64,000 nt of DNA from Datisca glomerata (lineage: Eukaryota > Streptophyta > Magnoliopsida > Cucurbitales > Datiscaceae), in contig QANY01013773.1 in NCBI GenBank assembly GCA_003255025.1, positions 67,482-131,481 on the forward strand. The letters are read 5' to 3'. Below the pieces are notes generated by a model. The model saw only the letters and a program-made list of their open reading frames with translations, was not told the DNA's origin and did not search any database. The position numbers and the translations under genes were made by a program. Shown one piece after another: positions 23,215 through 37,259 of the stretch; position 1 is the first letter of the stretch; each line of letters begins with the position of its first letter.

Positions 23215-24217
23215 TAGTTCTACCTCTATGTCACTCTCTCTTTCTCCCCATCTCTCTCTCTCCCCCTCACTCGCTCTTGTTCTTTCTCTTTCTCCACCTC
23301 TCTATCTATCTATCTCCCCCTCCCTCTCAATCTCCCTCACCCTTATCGCTCTATCTTGTTCTATCAACCTCTCTCTCTCTCACTCTCTCTGTCTCTCTAT
23401 TTCTCTCTCTCTCTCTCTCTCTCTTTCGCTTCTCTCTCACATACAAACTCTCACTCTCTCTCCCATTCACTCACTCTCACTCTTTGACACACTCACTCTC
23501 TCACTCTCTCTAATTCTCTCTCTCTCACCCTCTCCCTCTCTCTCTCACCCTCTCTCTATATTTCACTCTCTCTCCTTCTCTCTTCCTCACGCCCTCTCTC
23601 TCCCTCCCATCTCACTCAGTCACTCTCTCACTCTCTCTCTCATTCTCTCTCTCACTCTCTCTCGCTCCCTTTCTCTTTTTCTCCCTCTCTCTCCCTCTCT
23701 CTGTCTCTCTCCCTCTCTCTCTCACGCGATCTCTCTCTTTCTCTCCCTTTCTTTTGTTCTCACTCTCACACACACACACACACACACTCTCTCTCTCTCA
23801 CGCTCTCTCCCTCTCTCTCCCTCTCTCACCCTCTCTCACCCTCTCCCCCTCTCACTCTCTCTCATTCTCTCTCTCACCCTCTCTCTCTCTATATATCTCA
23901 CTCTCTCTCCCACCCTCTCTCCCTCACCCTCTCTCCCTCTCTCTATCACTCTCCTTCTCTCACTCACTCACTCACTCTCTCTCTCTTTCTCTCTCTCACA
24001 CTCTCTCACACACACACTCTCTCTCTCATTCTCTCTACCCCTCTCTCTCACCCTCCTTCTCTCTCTCTCCATGTCTTTCTCTCACTCAATTTCTCTCTCT
24101 CTCACTTTCTCTCTCTACCTCTCTCTCTTGTTCTCTCTCCCTCTCTCTATATCTCGCTCTCTCACATTCTCTCCCTCGCCCTCTCTCTCATTCACTCACT
24201 CTCGCTCTTTGACACAC
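23215..24217. repeat. Family B unit, about 1.0 kb (copy 1 of 3)
   Basis: The unit runs from TAGTTCTACCTCTATGTCAC (23215) through CTTATCGCTCTATCTTGTTC, CTCACATACAAACTC, TATATTTCACTC, CACGCGATC and TTTCTTTTGTTCTCACTC (23748). A CA run follows, and the unit ends at CTCTTTGACACAC (24211). It recurs at 26,119 and 27,427. Confidence 0.82.
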
Positions 24218-26118
24218 ACTCTCTCTCACTCTCTCTCTCTCACCGTCTCTCTCCCTCTCTCTATATTTCACTGTCTCTCTCTCCTTCTCTCTTCCTCTCC
24301 CTCTCCCTCTCTCCCTCTCCCTCTCACTCACTCACTCTCTCACACTCTCTCTCATTCTCTCAATCACTCTCTCTCGCTCCCTCTCTCTTTTTCTCCCCCT
24401 CTCTCTCTCCCTCTTTCTCTCACGCGATGTCTCTCTTTCTCTCTCTCTCTATCTCTCTCTTTCTTTTGTTCTCTCTCACACAAACACACTCCCTCTCTCA
24501 CTCTCTCTCTCACTCTCTCTCATTCTCTCTCTCACCCTCTCTCTCCCTCTCTCTATATCTCACCCACTCTCTCCATCTCTCACTCTCCCTCACCCTCTCT
24601 CTTCCGGTCCCTCTCTATCCCTCTCTCTCTTACACACCCACTCACTCTCTCTCTCATTCTCTTTCTCACACTCTCTCACTCCCTCTCTCTCGTTCTCTCT
24701 TACCCTTCCTCTCTCTCTGCCTGTCTTTCTCTCACTCGATCTCTCTCTCTCACTTTTCTCTCTACCTCTCTCTTATTCTCTCTCTTGCTCTCTCTTTCTC
24801 TCTCCCTCTCTATATCTCCCTCTCTCTCTCCCTTTCTCTCCCACTCCCTCTCTCTCTCACTCCCTCTCTCTCACTCACTCACTCACTCTCTCACACTCTC
24901 TATCATTCTCCCTCTCTCTTTTTCTCCATCCCTCACTCTTTTTCTCCCTCTCTCTCCCTCTCCCTCTCTCTCCCTCTCTCTCACGCGATCTTTCTCTTTC
25001 TCTCTCTCCATTTCTCTCCCTTTTCTTTTGTTCTCTCTCTCACACACACTGCTCTCACTTTATCTCACTCCCTCTCTCTCTCGTTCTCTCACTCACTCTC
25101 TCACTCCCTCTCTCTCCCTCACCCTCTCTCTTTCTTTCTCTCTCTCCCTTTCTCTATCACTCTCCCTCTCTCTCTCACTCATTCACTCTCTCACTCTCTC
25201 TCTCCTTCTCTCTGTCACTCTCTCACCCTCCCTCTCTCTCGTTCTCTCTCCCCCTCTCTCTCACCCTCCCTCTCTCCCTATCTTTCTCTCACTAGATCTC
25301 TCTCTCTCATTTTCTCTCTCTAACTCTCTCTCTCTCCTACTCTCTCCCTCTCTCACGCTCTATCACTCTCTCCCTGCCCCTCTCTTTCTCCCTCTCTCTA
25401 TATCTCACCCTCTCTGTCTCTGTCTCTCTCCCTCACCCTTTCTCTGTCTCACTCTCTCCCTCTATCTATCACTCTCCCTCCCTCTCTCACTCACTCGCTC
25501 ACTCTCTCTCTCTCATTCTCTCTCTCTCATTCTCTCCCTCCCTCTCTCTCCCACACCCTCCCTCTCTCACTCCCTCTCTCACTCCCTCTCTCTGTCACTC
25601 TCCCTCCCTCTCTCTCGCACTCTCTTTTTCTCTCTCTCCCTCTCTCTCGCTCTCTCTCTCTCTCTTTGCCTCTCTCACACACACTCTCTCTCTCTCTCAT
25701 TCTCCCTCTCGCTCTCTCTCTCCTTCTCTCTATATCTCGCTCTCTCTCTCACTCCCTCTCTCACTCTCTCTCTCACACTCCCTCTCTCACTCTCTCACTC
25801 ACTCACTCTCTCACACTCTCTCTCATTCTATCTCTCACTCTCTCTCCCGCCCTCTCTCTTTTTCTCCCTCTCCCTCTCCCTCTCCCTCTCCCTCTCTCTC
25901 ACCCTCCCTCTCTCTCCTTCTCTCTCTCACGGGATCTCTCTCTCTATATATTTCTCTTTCTCTCTCTCTCTGTCTCTCTTTTGTTCTCTCTCTCTCCCTC
26001 TCTCTCTTGTTCTCTCTTATTCTCTCTCCCTCTCTCACTATCTCCCTCTCTCTCCCTCTCCCACTCTCTTCCTCTCTCACTCCCTCTCTCATTCTCTCTC
26101 ACCCCCTCCCTCTCTCTC

Positions 26119-27116
26119 TAGTTCTACCTCTATGTCACTCTCTCTTTCTCCCCATCTCTCTCTCTCCCTCACTCGCTCTTGTTTTCTCTCTCTCTGTCCC
26201 TCTCTATCTATCTCCCCCTCCCTCTTAATCTCCTTCACCCTTATCGCTCTATCTTGTTCAATCAACCACTCTCTCTCTCTGTCTCTCTATCTCTCTATTT
26301 CCCTCTCTCTCTCTCTCTCTCGCTTCTCTCTCACATACAAACTCTCTCTCTCTCTCTCTCGCTTCTCTCTCACATACAAACTCTCTCTCTCTCTCATTCA
26401 CTCACTCTCACTCTTTGACACACACTCTCTCTCACTCTCTCTCTCCCTCTCTCTATATTTCACTCTCTCTCTCCTTCTCTCTTCCTCACCCTTTCTCTCT
26501 CCCTCCCCTCTCACTCACTCACTCTCTCACTCTCTCTCTCATTCTCTCTCTCACTCTCTCTCGCTCCCTCTCTCTTTTTCTCCCTCTCTCTCTCCCTGTC
26601 TCTCTCCCTCTCTCTCTCACGCGATCTCTCTCTCTCTCTCTCTTTCTTTTGTTCTCACTCTCTCACACACACACACAGTCTCTCACTCTCTCTCCCACTC
26701 TCTCCCTCTCACTCTCTCTCATTCTCTCTCTCGCCCTCTCTCTTCCTCTCCCTCTCTCTCTATATATCTCACTCTCTCTCTCCCACCCTCTCTCCCTCAC
26801 CCTCTCTCCCTCTCTCTATCACTCTCCTTCTCTCACTCACTCACTCACTTACTCTCTCTTTCATTCTCTCTCTCACACTCTCTCACACACACTCTCTCTC
26901 TCATTTTCTCTACCCCTCTCTCACCCTCCTTCTCTCTCTCTCTCCATGTCTTTTTCTCACTCAATTTCTCTCTCTCACTTTCTCTCTCTACCTCTCTCTC
27001 TTGTTCTCTCTTTTGTTCTCTCTCTCTCCCTCTCTCTATATCTCGATCTCTCTCTCTCTCACTTTCTCTTCCTCGCCCTCTCTCTCATTCACTCACTCTC
27101 ACTCTTTGACACACAC
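26119..27116. repeat. Family B unit, about 1.0 kb (copy 2 of 3)
   Basis: The landmarks of copy 1 recur in the same order at an offset of 2,904 bp at the start and 2,895 bp at TTTCTTTTGTTC (26643). This copy repeats the segment CGCTTCTCTCTCACATAC, with AAACTC following, twice in succession near 26,320-26,385. Confidence 0.82.
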
Positions 27117-27426
27117 TCCCTCTCACTCTCTCTCTTATTCTCTCTCTCTCACCCTCTCTCTATATTTCACTCTCTCTCTTCTTCTTTCTTCCTCTCCCTC
27201 TCTCTCTCCCTCTCCCTCTCACTCACAAACTCTCTCACTCTCTCTCTCATTCTCTCTCTCACTCTATCTCCCTCCCTCTCTCTTTTTCTCCCTCCCTCTC
27301 TCTCTCTCCCTCTCTCTCCCTCTCTCTCTCACGCGATCTCTCTCTTTCCCTCTCTCTGTCACTCTCTCACCCTCCCTCTCTCGTTCTCTCTCCCCCTCTC
27401 TCTCACCCTCCCTCTCTCTCTCTCTC

Positions 27427-28420
27427 TAGTTTTACCTCTATGTCACTCGTTTTTTCTCCCCATCTCTCCCTCTCCCTCACTCGCTCTTGTTCTCTCTCAC
27501 TCTCCCCCTCTCTATCTATCTATCTCCCCCTCCCTCTCAATCTCCCTCACACTTATCGCCCTATCTTGTTCTATCAACCTCTCTCTCTCGCACTCTCTGT
27601 CTCTCAATTTCTCTCTCTCTGTCTCTCTCTGTCTTTCGCTTCTCTCTCACATACAAACTCTCACTCTCTCTTTCTCTCTGATTCACTCACTCTCACTCTT
27701 TAACACACTCTCTCTCTCACTCTCTCTCTTTCACCCTCTCTCTATATTTCACTCTCTCTGTCCTTCTCTCTTCCTCACCCTCTCTCTCTCCCTCCCCTCT
27801 CACTCACTCACTCTCTCACACTCTCTCTCATTCTCTCTCTCACTCTCTCTCGCTCCCTCTCTCTTTTTCTCCCTCTCTCTCCCACTCCCTGTCTCTCTCC
27901 CTCTCTCTCATGCAATCTCTCTCTTTCTCTCTCTTTCTTTTGTTCTCACTCTCACACACACACACACTCTCTCTCACTCTCTCTCCCTCTCTCACCCTCT
28001 CTCACCCTCTCTCTCCCTCTCACTCTCTCTCATTCTCTCTCATTCTCTCTCTCACCCTCTCTCTCCCTCGCTCTCTCCCTCTCTCTATATCTCACTCTCT
28101 CTCCCACCCTCTCTCCCTCACCCTCTCTCTTTCTCTCCCTCTCCCTCTCTCTATCACTCTCCCTCTCTCACTCACTCACTCACTCACTCTCTCCCTCATT
28201 CTCTCTCTCACACTCACTCACTCTCTCGTTCTCTCTACCCCTCTCTCACACCCTCCTTCTCTCTCTCTCCATGCCTTTCTCTCTCTCAATTTCTCTCTCA
28301 CTTTCTCTCTCTACCTCACTCTTGTTCTCTCTCTCTCTCCCTCTCTCTATATCTCACTCTCTCGCTCTCACTTTCTCTCCTTCGCCCTCTCTCTCATTCA
28401 CTTACTCTCTCTCTTTGACA
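27427..28420. repeat. Family B unit, about 1.0 kb (copy 3 of 3)
   Basis: The same landmarks occur 1,308 bp after copy 2 at the start and 1,291 bp after it at TTTCTTTTGTTC (27934). Variants include TTTTACC for TTCTACC at the start and CATGCAATC where the others have CACGCGATC. Confidence 0.82.
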
Positions 28421-31400
28421 CACTCTCTCTCACTCTCTCTCTCATTCTCTCTCTCACCCTCTCTCTCCCTCTCTCGATATTTCACTGTCTCTCTCTCTCC
28501 TTCTCTCTTCCTCTCCCTCTCTCTCTCCCTTTCCCTCTCACTCACTCAGTCTCTCACTCTCTCTCTCATTCTCTCTCTCACTCTCTCTCACTCCCTCTCT
28601 CTTTTTCTCCCTCTCTCTCTCCCTCTCTCTCTTTCCCTCTCTCTCACGCGATCTCTCTCTTTCCCTCTCTCAGTCACTCTCTCACCCTCCCTCTCTCTCT
28701 CTCTCCCTGTCTTTCTCTCACTCGATCTCTCTCTCATTTTCTCTCTACCTCTCTCTCTTCTCTCTCTCTCTTTCTCCTACTCTCTCCCTCTCTCACGCTC
28801 CTTCACTCTCTCTCCATGTCCCTCTCTCTCTCCCTCTCTCTATATCTCACTCTCTGTCTCTCTCTCTCACCCTCTCTCTTTCTCTCTCTCTCCCTATATC
28901 TATCACTCTCCCTCTCTCTCTCACTCACTCACTCGCTCACTCTCTCTCTCATTCTCTCTCTCACTCTCTCTAACTCCCTCTCTCACGTTCTCTCTCTCTC
29001 ACCCTCCCTCTCTCTCACTCACACACACTCTCACTCTCTCTCATTTACTCTCTCTCGCTCCCTGTCACTCTTTCTCTCTCTATCTCTCTCCCTCTCTCTC
29101 CCTCTCCCTCTCTCTCACTCTCCCCCCCACTCTCTCCCTCTCACACTCCCTCACTCTCTCCCTCTCTCTCTCCACTCTATCTATCTCTCTCACACTCTCT
29201 CTCACTCTCATCCTCTCCCCCTCGCTCTTTCTCTCACGTTCCCTCTCTATCTTGCTCCCTCTCTCTCTCACTCATTTTCTCTTACTTTCGCCCTCTCTCT
29301 CAGTCTCTCTCTCTCTCACACACACATACTAATACACACACGCTCTCTCATTCTCTCTCTCCCTCTCTCTATATCTCGCTCTCTCTCCCTCTCTCTATCC
29401 CCCACCCTCTCTCTCTTTCTCTCCCTCTCTCTATCCCTCACCCTCTCTCTCTTTCTCTCCCTCTCTCCATCACTCTCCCTTACTTTCTCACACTCTTTCT
29501 CACTCACTCAGTCTCTCACTCTCCCTCTCTCTATCACTCTCCCTCCCCCTTTCCCTCACCCTCCCTATCTCTCTATCTCCCTCTCTCTCTCCCTCACCCA
29601 CTTTCTGTCTCTCTCTCCCCCTCTCTATCACTCTCCCTCTCTCTCTCACTCACTCACTCTCTCACTCTCTCCCATTCTCTCTTTCACTCTCTCTCACTCC
29701 CACTCTCTCTCGTTCTCTCTCACACTCTCTCTCACTCCCTCTCTCTCCCTCACTCTCTCCCTCACCCTCTCTCTCCCTCACTCTCTCCCTCACCCTCTCT
29801 CTTTCTCTCTCTCTCCCTCTCTCCATCACTCTCCCTCTCTCTCTCAATCACTCACTCTCTCACTCTCTCTCACATTCTCTCTCTCACTCTCCCTCACTCC
29901 CTCTCTCTCTCCTCTCTCCCCCTCTCTCTCACCCTCCCTCGCTCCCACTCTTCAAATCTTTCTCTCACTCGATCTCTCTTTCTCACTTTCTCTCTCTACC
30001 ACTCTCTCTTCTTCTCTGTCTCTCTCTATCCTACTCTCTCCCCCTCTGACGCTCTCTTATTCTCTCTCTCACTGTCCCTCTCTCCCTCTCTCTCCCTGTC
30101 TCTCCCTCTCTCTATATCTCACACACACACAGTCTCTCTCTCTCTCCCTCACCCTCTCTCTCTCCCTCACCCTCTCTCTGTCTCTCTCCCTCTCTCTATC
30201 ACTCTCCCTCTCTCTCTCTCACTCACTCACTCTCTCTCTCATTCTCTCTCTCTCTCTCACTCTCCCTCTCACTCACACACACTCTCACTCTCTCTCATTC
30301 ACTCTCTCTCGCTCTCTATCACTCTTTCTCTCTCTCTCTACCTCTCCCTCACTCTCCCCCCCACTCTCTCCCTCTCACACTCCCTCACTCTCTCCCTCTC
30401 TCTCCCTCTCTATCTATCTCTCACACACTCTTTCTCACTCTCTGACACCCCCTCTCCCACTCTCTGACACCCTTTCTCCCTCTCTCTCACTTTCTCTCTC
30501 TCCCTCACTCACTCAATGTCTCACTCTCTATCATTCTCTCTCTCACTCTCTCTCATTCCCTATCTCTCTCTCACACTCTCTCACTCCCTCTTTCTCCCTC
30601 ACTCTCACCCTCTTTATCTCTCTCCCTGTCTCTCTCTCACTCGATCTCTCTCTTACTTTCTTTCTCTCACCCACTCTCTCTTTTTCTCTCTATAATTCTC
30701 ACTCTCTCTCTCTCACCCTCTCTCATTCTCGCACTCCCTCTCACTCTCTCTCTTTCTCTCTCTCTCTCTCTAGTTCTACCTCTCTGTCACTCTCTCTTTG
30801 TCCCCATCTCTCTCTCCTCACTCACTCTTAATCTCTATCTCGCCCACCCTCTATCTCTCCCTCACCCCTATCGCTCTCTCTTGTTCTATCTACCTCTCTC
30901 TCTCGCTCCCGCTCTCTCTCTCTCTCTTTCACTCTCTCTCTCACATACACACACTCTCTCTTATTCACTCTCTCTCGCTCTCTGTGACTCTCTCTCTCTC
31001 TCACTCTCTCTCTCTCACCCTCTATCTCCCTCTCTTTCCCTCTCTCTAAATCTCACACTCTCTCTGCCTCTCTCTCTCCCTCACCCTCTCTCTTGTTCTC
31101 TCTCTCATTCTCTTTCTCCCTCTCTCACTCTCTCTCCCTCTCGCACTCTCTCCCTCTCACACTCTCTCTCATTCTCTCTCTCCCTCTCCCTCTCTCTCTC
31201 TCCATCTCTACGACTCTGTCACTCTCTCTTTTTCCCCATCTCTCTCTCTCTTCATTACTCACTCTTATTCTCCTTCTTTCTTTCCCCCTCTCCCTTTCTC
31301 ACTCACCCTATCTCTCTCTCTTCTTCTACATCTCCCTCTCTTTCTCTCTCTCACACTCTCTCTCACACTCTCTCTCTCACTCTCTATCTCACTCTCCCTC

Positions 31401-34400
31401 TCATTCTCTCTCCCACTTTCTCTCTCTATATATATCTCACACTCTTTCTCTCCCTCTCTCTCCCTCTCTCTCCCTCACCCTCTCTTTATCTCCCTCTCTC
31501 CCTCTTTCTATCACTCTCCCTCTCTCTCGCTCTCCCTCCCTCCCTCTCTCTCTCCCACTTTCTCTCCCTCTCTCTCCCTCTCTCTCACCCTCCCTCTCTC
31601 TCTCCCACTCTCGCACTCACTCACTCTCTCACTCTCTCTCATTCTCTCTTTCACTCTCCTTCACTCCCTCTCTCTCATTCTCTCTCTCACACTCTCTCAC
31701 TCCCTCTCTCGCCTTCTCTCTCACCCTCCCTCTGTCTCTCTCCCTGTCTCTCTCTCACTTGATCTATCTCTCACTCTCTCTCTCCCTCTCTCTTGTTCTC
31801 TCTTATTCTCTCTCACTCTCTCTCACTCCCTCTCTCTCTCGTTCTCTCTCACTCTCTCTCACTCCCTCTCTCTTGTTCTCTCTCTCACTCTCTCACTACC
31901 TCTCTCTCCCTCTCTCTCACCCTCCCTCTCTCTCTCTCTCTTCCTGTCTCTCTCTCACTCTCGCTCACTTTCTCTCTCTCACTCACTCACTCAATCTCTC
32001 ACCCTCTCTCATTCTCTCTCTCACTCTCTCTCACTCCCTCTCTCTCGTTCTCTCTCTCTCTCTCACTCCCTCTCTCTCCCTCTCTCTCACCCTCCTTATC
32101 TCTCTCTCCCTGTCTCTCTCTCACTCGATCTCTCTCTCTCACTCTCTTCCTCTCTCTCCCTCTCTCTCTTGTTCTCTCTATCATTCTCACTTTCCCTCTC
32201 TCACTCTCTCTCATTCTCTCTCTCCCTCTCTCTCTTTCTCTCTCTCTAGTTCTACCTCTCTATCACTCTCTCTTTGTCCCCATCTCTCTCTCTCTCCTCA
32301 CTCACTCTTAATCTCTATCTCTCCCTCCCTCTATATCTCCCTCACCCCTATCACTCTCTCTTGTTCTATCTACCACTCTCTCTCACTCCCTCTCTCTCTC
32401 TCTCTCTTTCTCTCTCTCACACATACACACACTCTTTCTCTTATTCAGTCTCTCTTACTCTTTGTCACTCTCTCTCTCTCAATCTCTCTCTCTCTCGCCC
32501 TCTCTCTCCCTCTCTCTATATCTCACTCTCTCCCTCTCTCCCTCACCCTCTCTATGTCTCTCTCTCTCAGTCTCTCTATCACTCTCCCTCTCTCTCTCTC
32601 TCTCACTCACTCCCTCGCTCTCTCTCTTATTCTCTCTCTCACTCTCTCTCACTCCCTCTCCCTCTCTCTCAATCTCTCTAGTTCTCTTTCTTTCCCACTC
32701 TCTCGCTCTCTCACTATCTCGCTAATTCTCACTCATGTTCTCTTGCTCTCCCTCTCCTCCCCCTCTCCTCCCACTCTCTGTGTCACTCTCTCTATTTGCT
32801 CTCTCTCTATCTCACTCCCTCTCTCTCAATTTCTCTCTCACTCTCTCTCACTCCCTCTCTCTCCTTCTATCTCATCCTCCCTCTCCCTTACTCCCTCTCT
32901 CTTGTTCTCTCTCTCATTCTCTCTCTCCCCCTCTCACTCTCTCTCATTCTCTCTCTCCCTCTTCCTCTCTCTCTCCACCTCTATCTCTCTGTCACGCACT
33001 CTTTCTCCCCATCTCTCTCTCTCCATCACTCACTCTTGTTCTCCCTCTATCTCTCGCCCACTCCCTTTCTGACTCTCCCTATCTCTCTCTATCTCTTATT
33101 CTACCTCTCTCTCTCTCTTTCTCTCCCTCACACTCTCTGTCTCACTCTCTCTCTCATTCACTCTCCCTCTCTCTCTCTATATATCTCACTCTCTCTTCCT
33201 CTGTCTCCCTCACCCTCTCTCTGTCTCTCTCTCTCCCTCTCTCTATCACACTCCCTCTCTCTCTCACTTTGTCTCCCTCCCTATCTCTTTCCCACTTTCT
33301 CTCCTTCTCTCTCTCTCACCCTCCCTCTCTCTCCCAGTCTCTCTCTCAATCGATCTCTCTCTCTCTTTTTCTCTCTCTTTCTTCCTCTCTCTTATTCCTT
33401 CTATCTCTCACACACAATCACTTTCTCCCTCTATCTTATTCTCACACTCTCTCCCTCTCTCTCCCTCTCTCTTGCACTCTCAATCTCTCACACTCTCCCT
33501 CTCATTCTCTATCGCTCTCGCTCTCTCCCTCTCCCTATCTCCCTCTCCCCCTCCCTCTCTCCCTCTCCCTCTCCTACACCCTCTCTCTATCACTCTCCCT
33601 CCCTCTCTCCCTTTCTCTATCTCTCTCTCTCTCACTCACTCACTCATCTCTCACACTCTCCCTCATTCTATCTCGGACTCTCTCTCCCTCCCTTTCTCTT
33701 TTTCTCTCTCTCTCCCTCTCCCTCTCTCTCCCTCTCTCTCTCACCCTCCCTCTCTCTCCCTCTCTCTCATGCGTTCTCTCGCTCTCTCTCTCTCAATCTC
33801 TATCTTTCTCTCTTTCTCTCTCTTTTGTACTCTCTCTCCCTCTCTCTCTTGTTCTCTCTCTCATTCTCTCTCTCCCTCTCTCACTTTCTCTCTCCCTCTC
33901 CCACTCTCTCCCTCTCTCAGTGTCTCTCTCATTCTCTCTCTCCCTCACCCTCTCTCTCTCTTTCTCTCTCTCTCTCTATAGTTCTACCTCTCAGTCACTC
34001 TCTCTTTCTCCCCATCTCTCTCTCTCCCTCACTCGCTCTTGTTCTCTCTCTCTCGCTCTCTCTGTCTCTCTATTTTTCTCTTTGTCACTCTCTCTCTCTC
34101 TTTCGCTTCTCTCTCACATACAAACTCTCACACACTCTTTCTCTCATTCACTCTCTCTCGCTCTTCGACACACTCTCTCTCTCATTCTCTCTCTCACCCT
34201 CTCTTTCCCTCTCTCTACCCCTCTCTCCATATTTCACTCTCTCTCTCCTTCTCTCTTCCTCACCCCCTCTCTCTCCCCCTCTCTATAACTCTCCCTCTCC
34301 CTCTCAATCACTCACTCTCTCTCATTCTCTCTCTCCCTCTCTCTCACTCCCTGTCTCTTTCGTTCTCTCTCACTCTCACTCACCCCCTCTATCTCCGTCT

Positions 34401-36141
34401 CTCTCACCCTCCCTCTCTCTCACTCTCTCTCTCACAGTCTCTCTCTCACTTGATCTCTCCCTCTCCCTCTCTCTTGTTCTCTCTCATTCTCGCTTTCCCT
34501 CTCAATCACACACACTCTCTTTCTCCCTCTCTCTCTTATTCTCTCTCTCTCTCTCTTTCTTTCTCTCTCCCTCTCTCTCTCTTACTCTCTCGCACACACA
34601 CACCCTCACTCTCTCACGCTCTCAATCTCCCACACTCTTTTTCTCATCTCTCTCGCTCTCTCCCTCCCTCTCCCTCTCCCTCTCTTATTCTCTCTCGCTA
34701 TCTGTCTCTCTCTCTCTTTCCCTCTCTCTCTCTCACACACACACAAACACACACTCTCTCTCATTCTCTCTCTCCCTCTCTTTATATCTCGCTCTCACTC
34801 TCCCATTCTCTCCCTAATCCAATCTCTCACTCCATCTCTCTATCACTCTCCCTCACTATCTCTCTGGCTCTCTCTATCTATCTCTCTGTCTCCCTCTCAC
34901 TCACTCACTCTCTCACACGCTCTCCAATTCTATCTCTCACTCTCTCTCCCTCCCTCTCTCTCCCTCTCCCTCTCTCCCCCTCTCTCACGCGATCACTCTC
35001 TTTCTCTCACTTTCTCTCTCTTTCTTTTGTTCTCTCTCTCACACACACATACTCTCTATCGCACCCTCTCTTACCCTCTCTCTTGATCTCTCTCTCTCAT
35101 TCTCTCTCTCACCCTCTCTCTCCCTCTCTCTTCCCCCCTCTCTCTCTATATATAAATATATATCTCACTCTGTCCCTCTCCCTCTCTCCTTCACCCTCTC
35201 TCTCTCCCTCTCTCTCACTCACTCACTTTCTCACTCTCTCTCATTCTCTCACTCACTCTCTCTCACTCCCTCTCTCTGTCGTTCTCTCTCCCCCTCTCTC
35301 ACCATCCCTCTCTCTGTCCTTGTCTTTCTCTCACTCAATCTCTCTCTCACTTTCTCTCTCTACCACTCTCTTGTTCTCTCTAGTATTCTCTCTCTCTTTC
35401 TCTCCCCTACTCTCTCCCTCTCTCACGCTATCTCATTCTCTCTCTCTCCATGTCCCTCTTTCTCCCTCTCTCTCCCTCTCTCTATATCTCACTCTCTCTA
35501 TCTCCCTCACCCTCTCTATGTCTCTCTATCTTTCCCTTTCTCTATCACTCTCCCTCTCTCTCTCACTCACTCACTAGCTCAGTCTCTCTCTCATTCTCTC
35601 TCTCACTCCCTCTCTCTCTCGTTCTCTCTCACTCTCTCACTCTCCCTCTCTCTCACCTCCCTCTCTCTCACTCACACACACTCTTCTCTATTTCTCCCTC
35701 TCTCTTCCTATTTTTCTCTCACTTGATCTCTCTCTCACTTTCTCTGTCTACCTCTCTCTCATGTTCTCTCTCTTGTTCTCTCTCCCCCTCTCTCTCTTGC
35801 GCGATCTCTCTCTTTCTTTTGTTCTCTCAAACATAAACACACACACACACACTCTCTCTCACTCACTCTCCCTCTCTCTCCCTCTCTCACCCTCTCTCTC
35901 TCACTCTCTCTCTCAATCTCTCTCTCACCATCTCTCTCCCCCGCTCTCTCCCTCACTTTATATCTCACACTCTCTCTCCCACTCTTTCCCACACCCTCTC
36001 TCTTTCTCTCTCTCTCCCTCTCTCTATCGCTCTCCCTCCCTCTCTCACTCACTCACTCTCTCACTCTCTGACATTTTCTCTCTCACACCCTCTCAATCCC
36101 TCTCTCTCTCTCATTCTCTCTCCCCCTCTCCCTCACCCTCC

Positions 36142-37259
36142 CTCTCTCTCCCTGTCTTTCTCTCACTCGATCTCTCTCTCACACTTTCTCTCTCTACCTC
36201 TCTCTTGTTCTCGCTCTCTCTCCCCTAGTCTCTCCCTCTCTCATGCTATCTCATTTTCTCTCTCCCAGTCCCTCTTTCGCCCTTTCTATATCTCACACAC
36301 TCACTCTCCCTCAACCTCTCTCTGTCTCTCTCTCCCTTTCTCTATCACTCTCCCTATCTCTCTCACTCACCCACTCGCTCAGTCTCTCTCTCATTCTCTC
36401 TCTTACTCCCTCTCTCTCTCGTTCTCTCTCTCACTCTCTCTCACTCTCTCACTCTCCCTCTCTCTCACCATCCCTCTCTCTTACTCACACACACTTTCAC
36501 TCTCTCTCATTCACTCTCTCTCGTTCTCTGTCACCCTTTGTCTCTCTCCTCACCCACTACCTCAGTCTCTCTCTCATTCTCTCTCTCATTCACTCTCTCT
36601 CGTTCTCTGTCACCCTTTGTCTCTCTCCTCACCCACTACCTCAGTCTCTCTCTCATTCTCTCTCTCACTCCCTCTCTCTCACTCTATCTCACTCTCTCAC
36701 TCTCACTCTCTCTCACCTTCCCTCTCTCTCTCACTCACACACACTCTCACTCTCTCTCATTCACTCTCTCTCGCTCTCTGTCACCCTCTCTCTCTCTCAC
36801 TCTCTCACTCTCCCTCTCTCTCACCCTCCCACTCTCTCTCACTCACACACACTCTCACTCTCTCTCATTCACTCTCTCCCGCTCTCTGTCACCCTTTCTC
36901 TCTCCCTCTCTCTCCCTGTCTTTCTCTTACTCGGCCTCTCTCTCACTTTCTCTCTCAACCTCTCTCTCAGGTTCTCTCTCTTTCTCTCTCTCTCTATCTA
37001 TCCCACTCTCTCCCTCTCTCACGCTCTCTCATTCTCTCTTTCCCTATCCCTCTCTCTCCCTCTCTCTATATCTCACTCTCTCTCTCCCCCTCACCCTCTC
37101 TCCGTCTCCCTCTCCCCCTCTCTATCATTATCCCTCTCTCTCACTCACACACTCGCTCACTATTTCCCTCATTCTCTCTCTCATTCTCTCTTACTCCCTC
37201 TCTCTCTCATTCTCTCTCTCACTCTCTCACTCTCCCTCTCTCTCACCCTCCCTCTCTCT
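36142..37259. repeat. 1,302-bp tandem repeat, copy 1 (1,118 bp apparently identical)
   Basis: From 36142 to 37259 the sequence repeats at 37444-38561. I compared several long stretches line by line and found no difference. Just left of the block, copy 2 has four extra bases in a CT run. Both copies contain CTTTCGCCCTTTCTATATC and CTCTTACTCGGCCTC. Confidence 0.9.
36510..36665. repeat. 79-bp tandem duplication nested in the 1,302-bp unit
   Basis: CGTTCTCTGTCACCCTTTG occurs at 36522 and 36601, each followed by CTCCTCACCCACTACCTCAG. The same nested pair is present in the next copy at 37824 and 37903. The 79-bp event therefore predates the 1,302-bp duplication. Confidence 0.88.

Noticed and set aside
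35145..35165. TATA-box promoter at TATATATAAATATATA (also near 41,572)
   Set aside because: The AT words are part of a duplicated repeat module and no gene lies downstream. Other short TATATATA words (50,710, 53,075, 57,866, 62,306) likewise sit inside CT modules.
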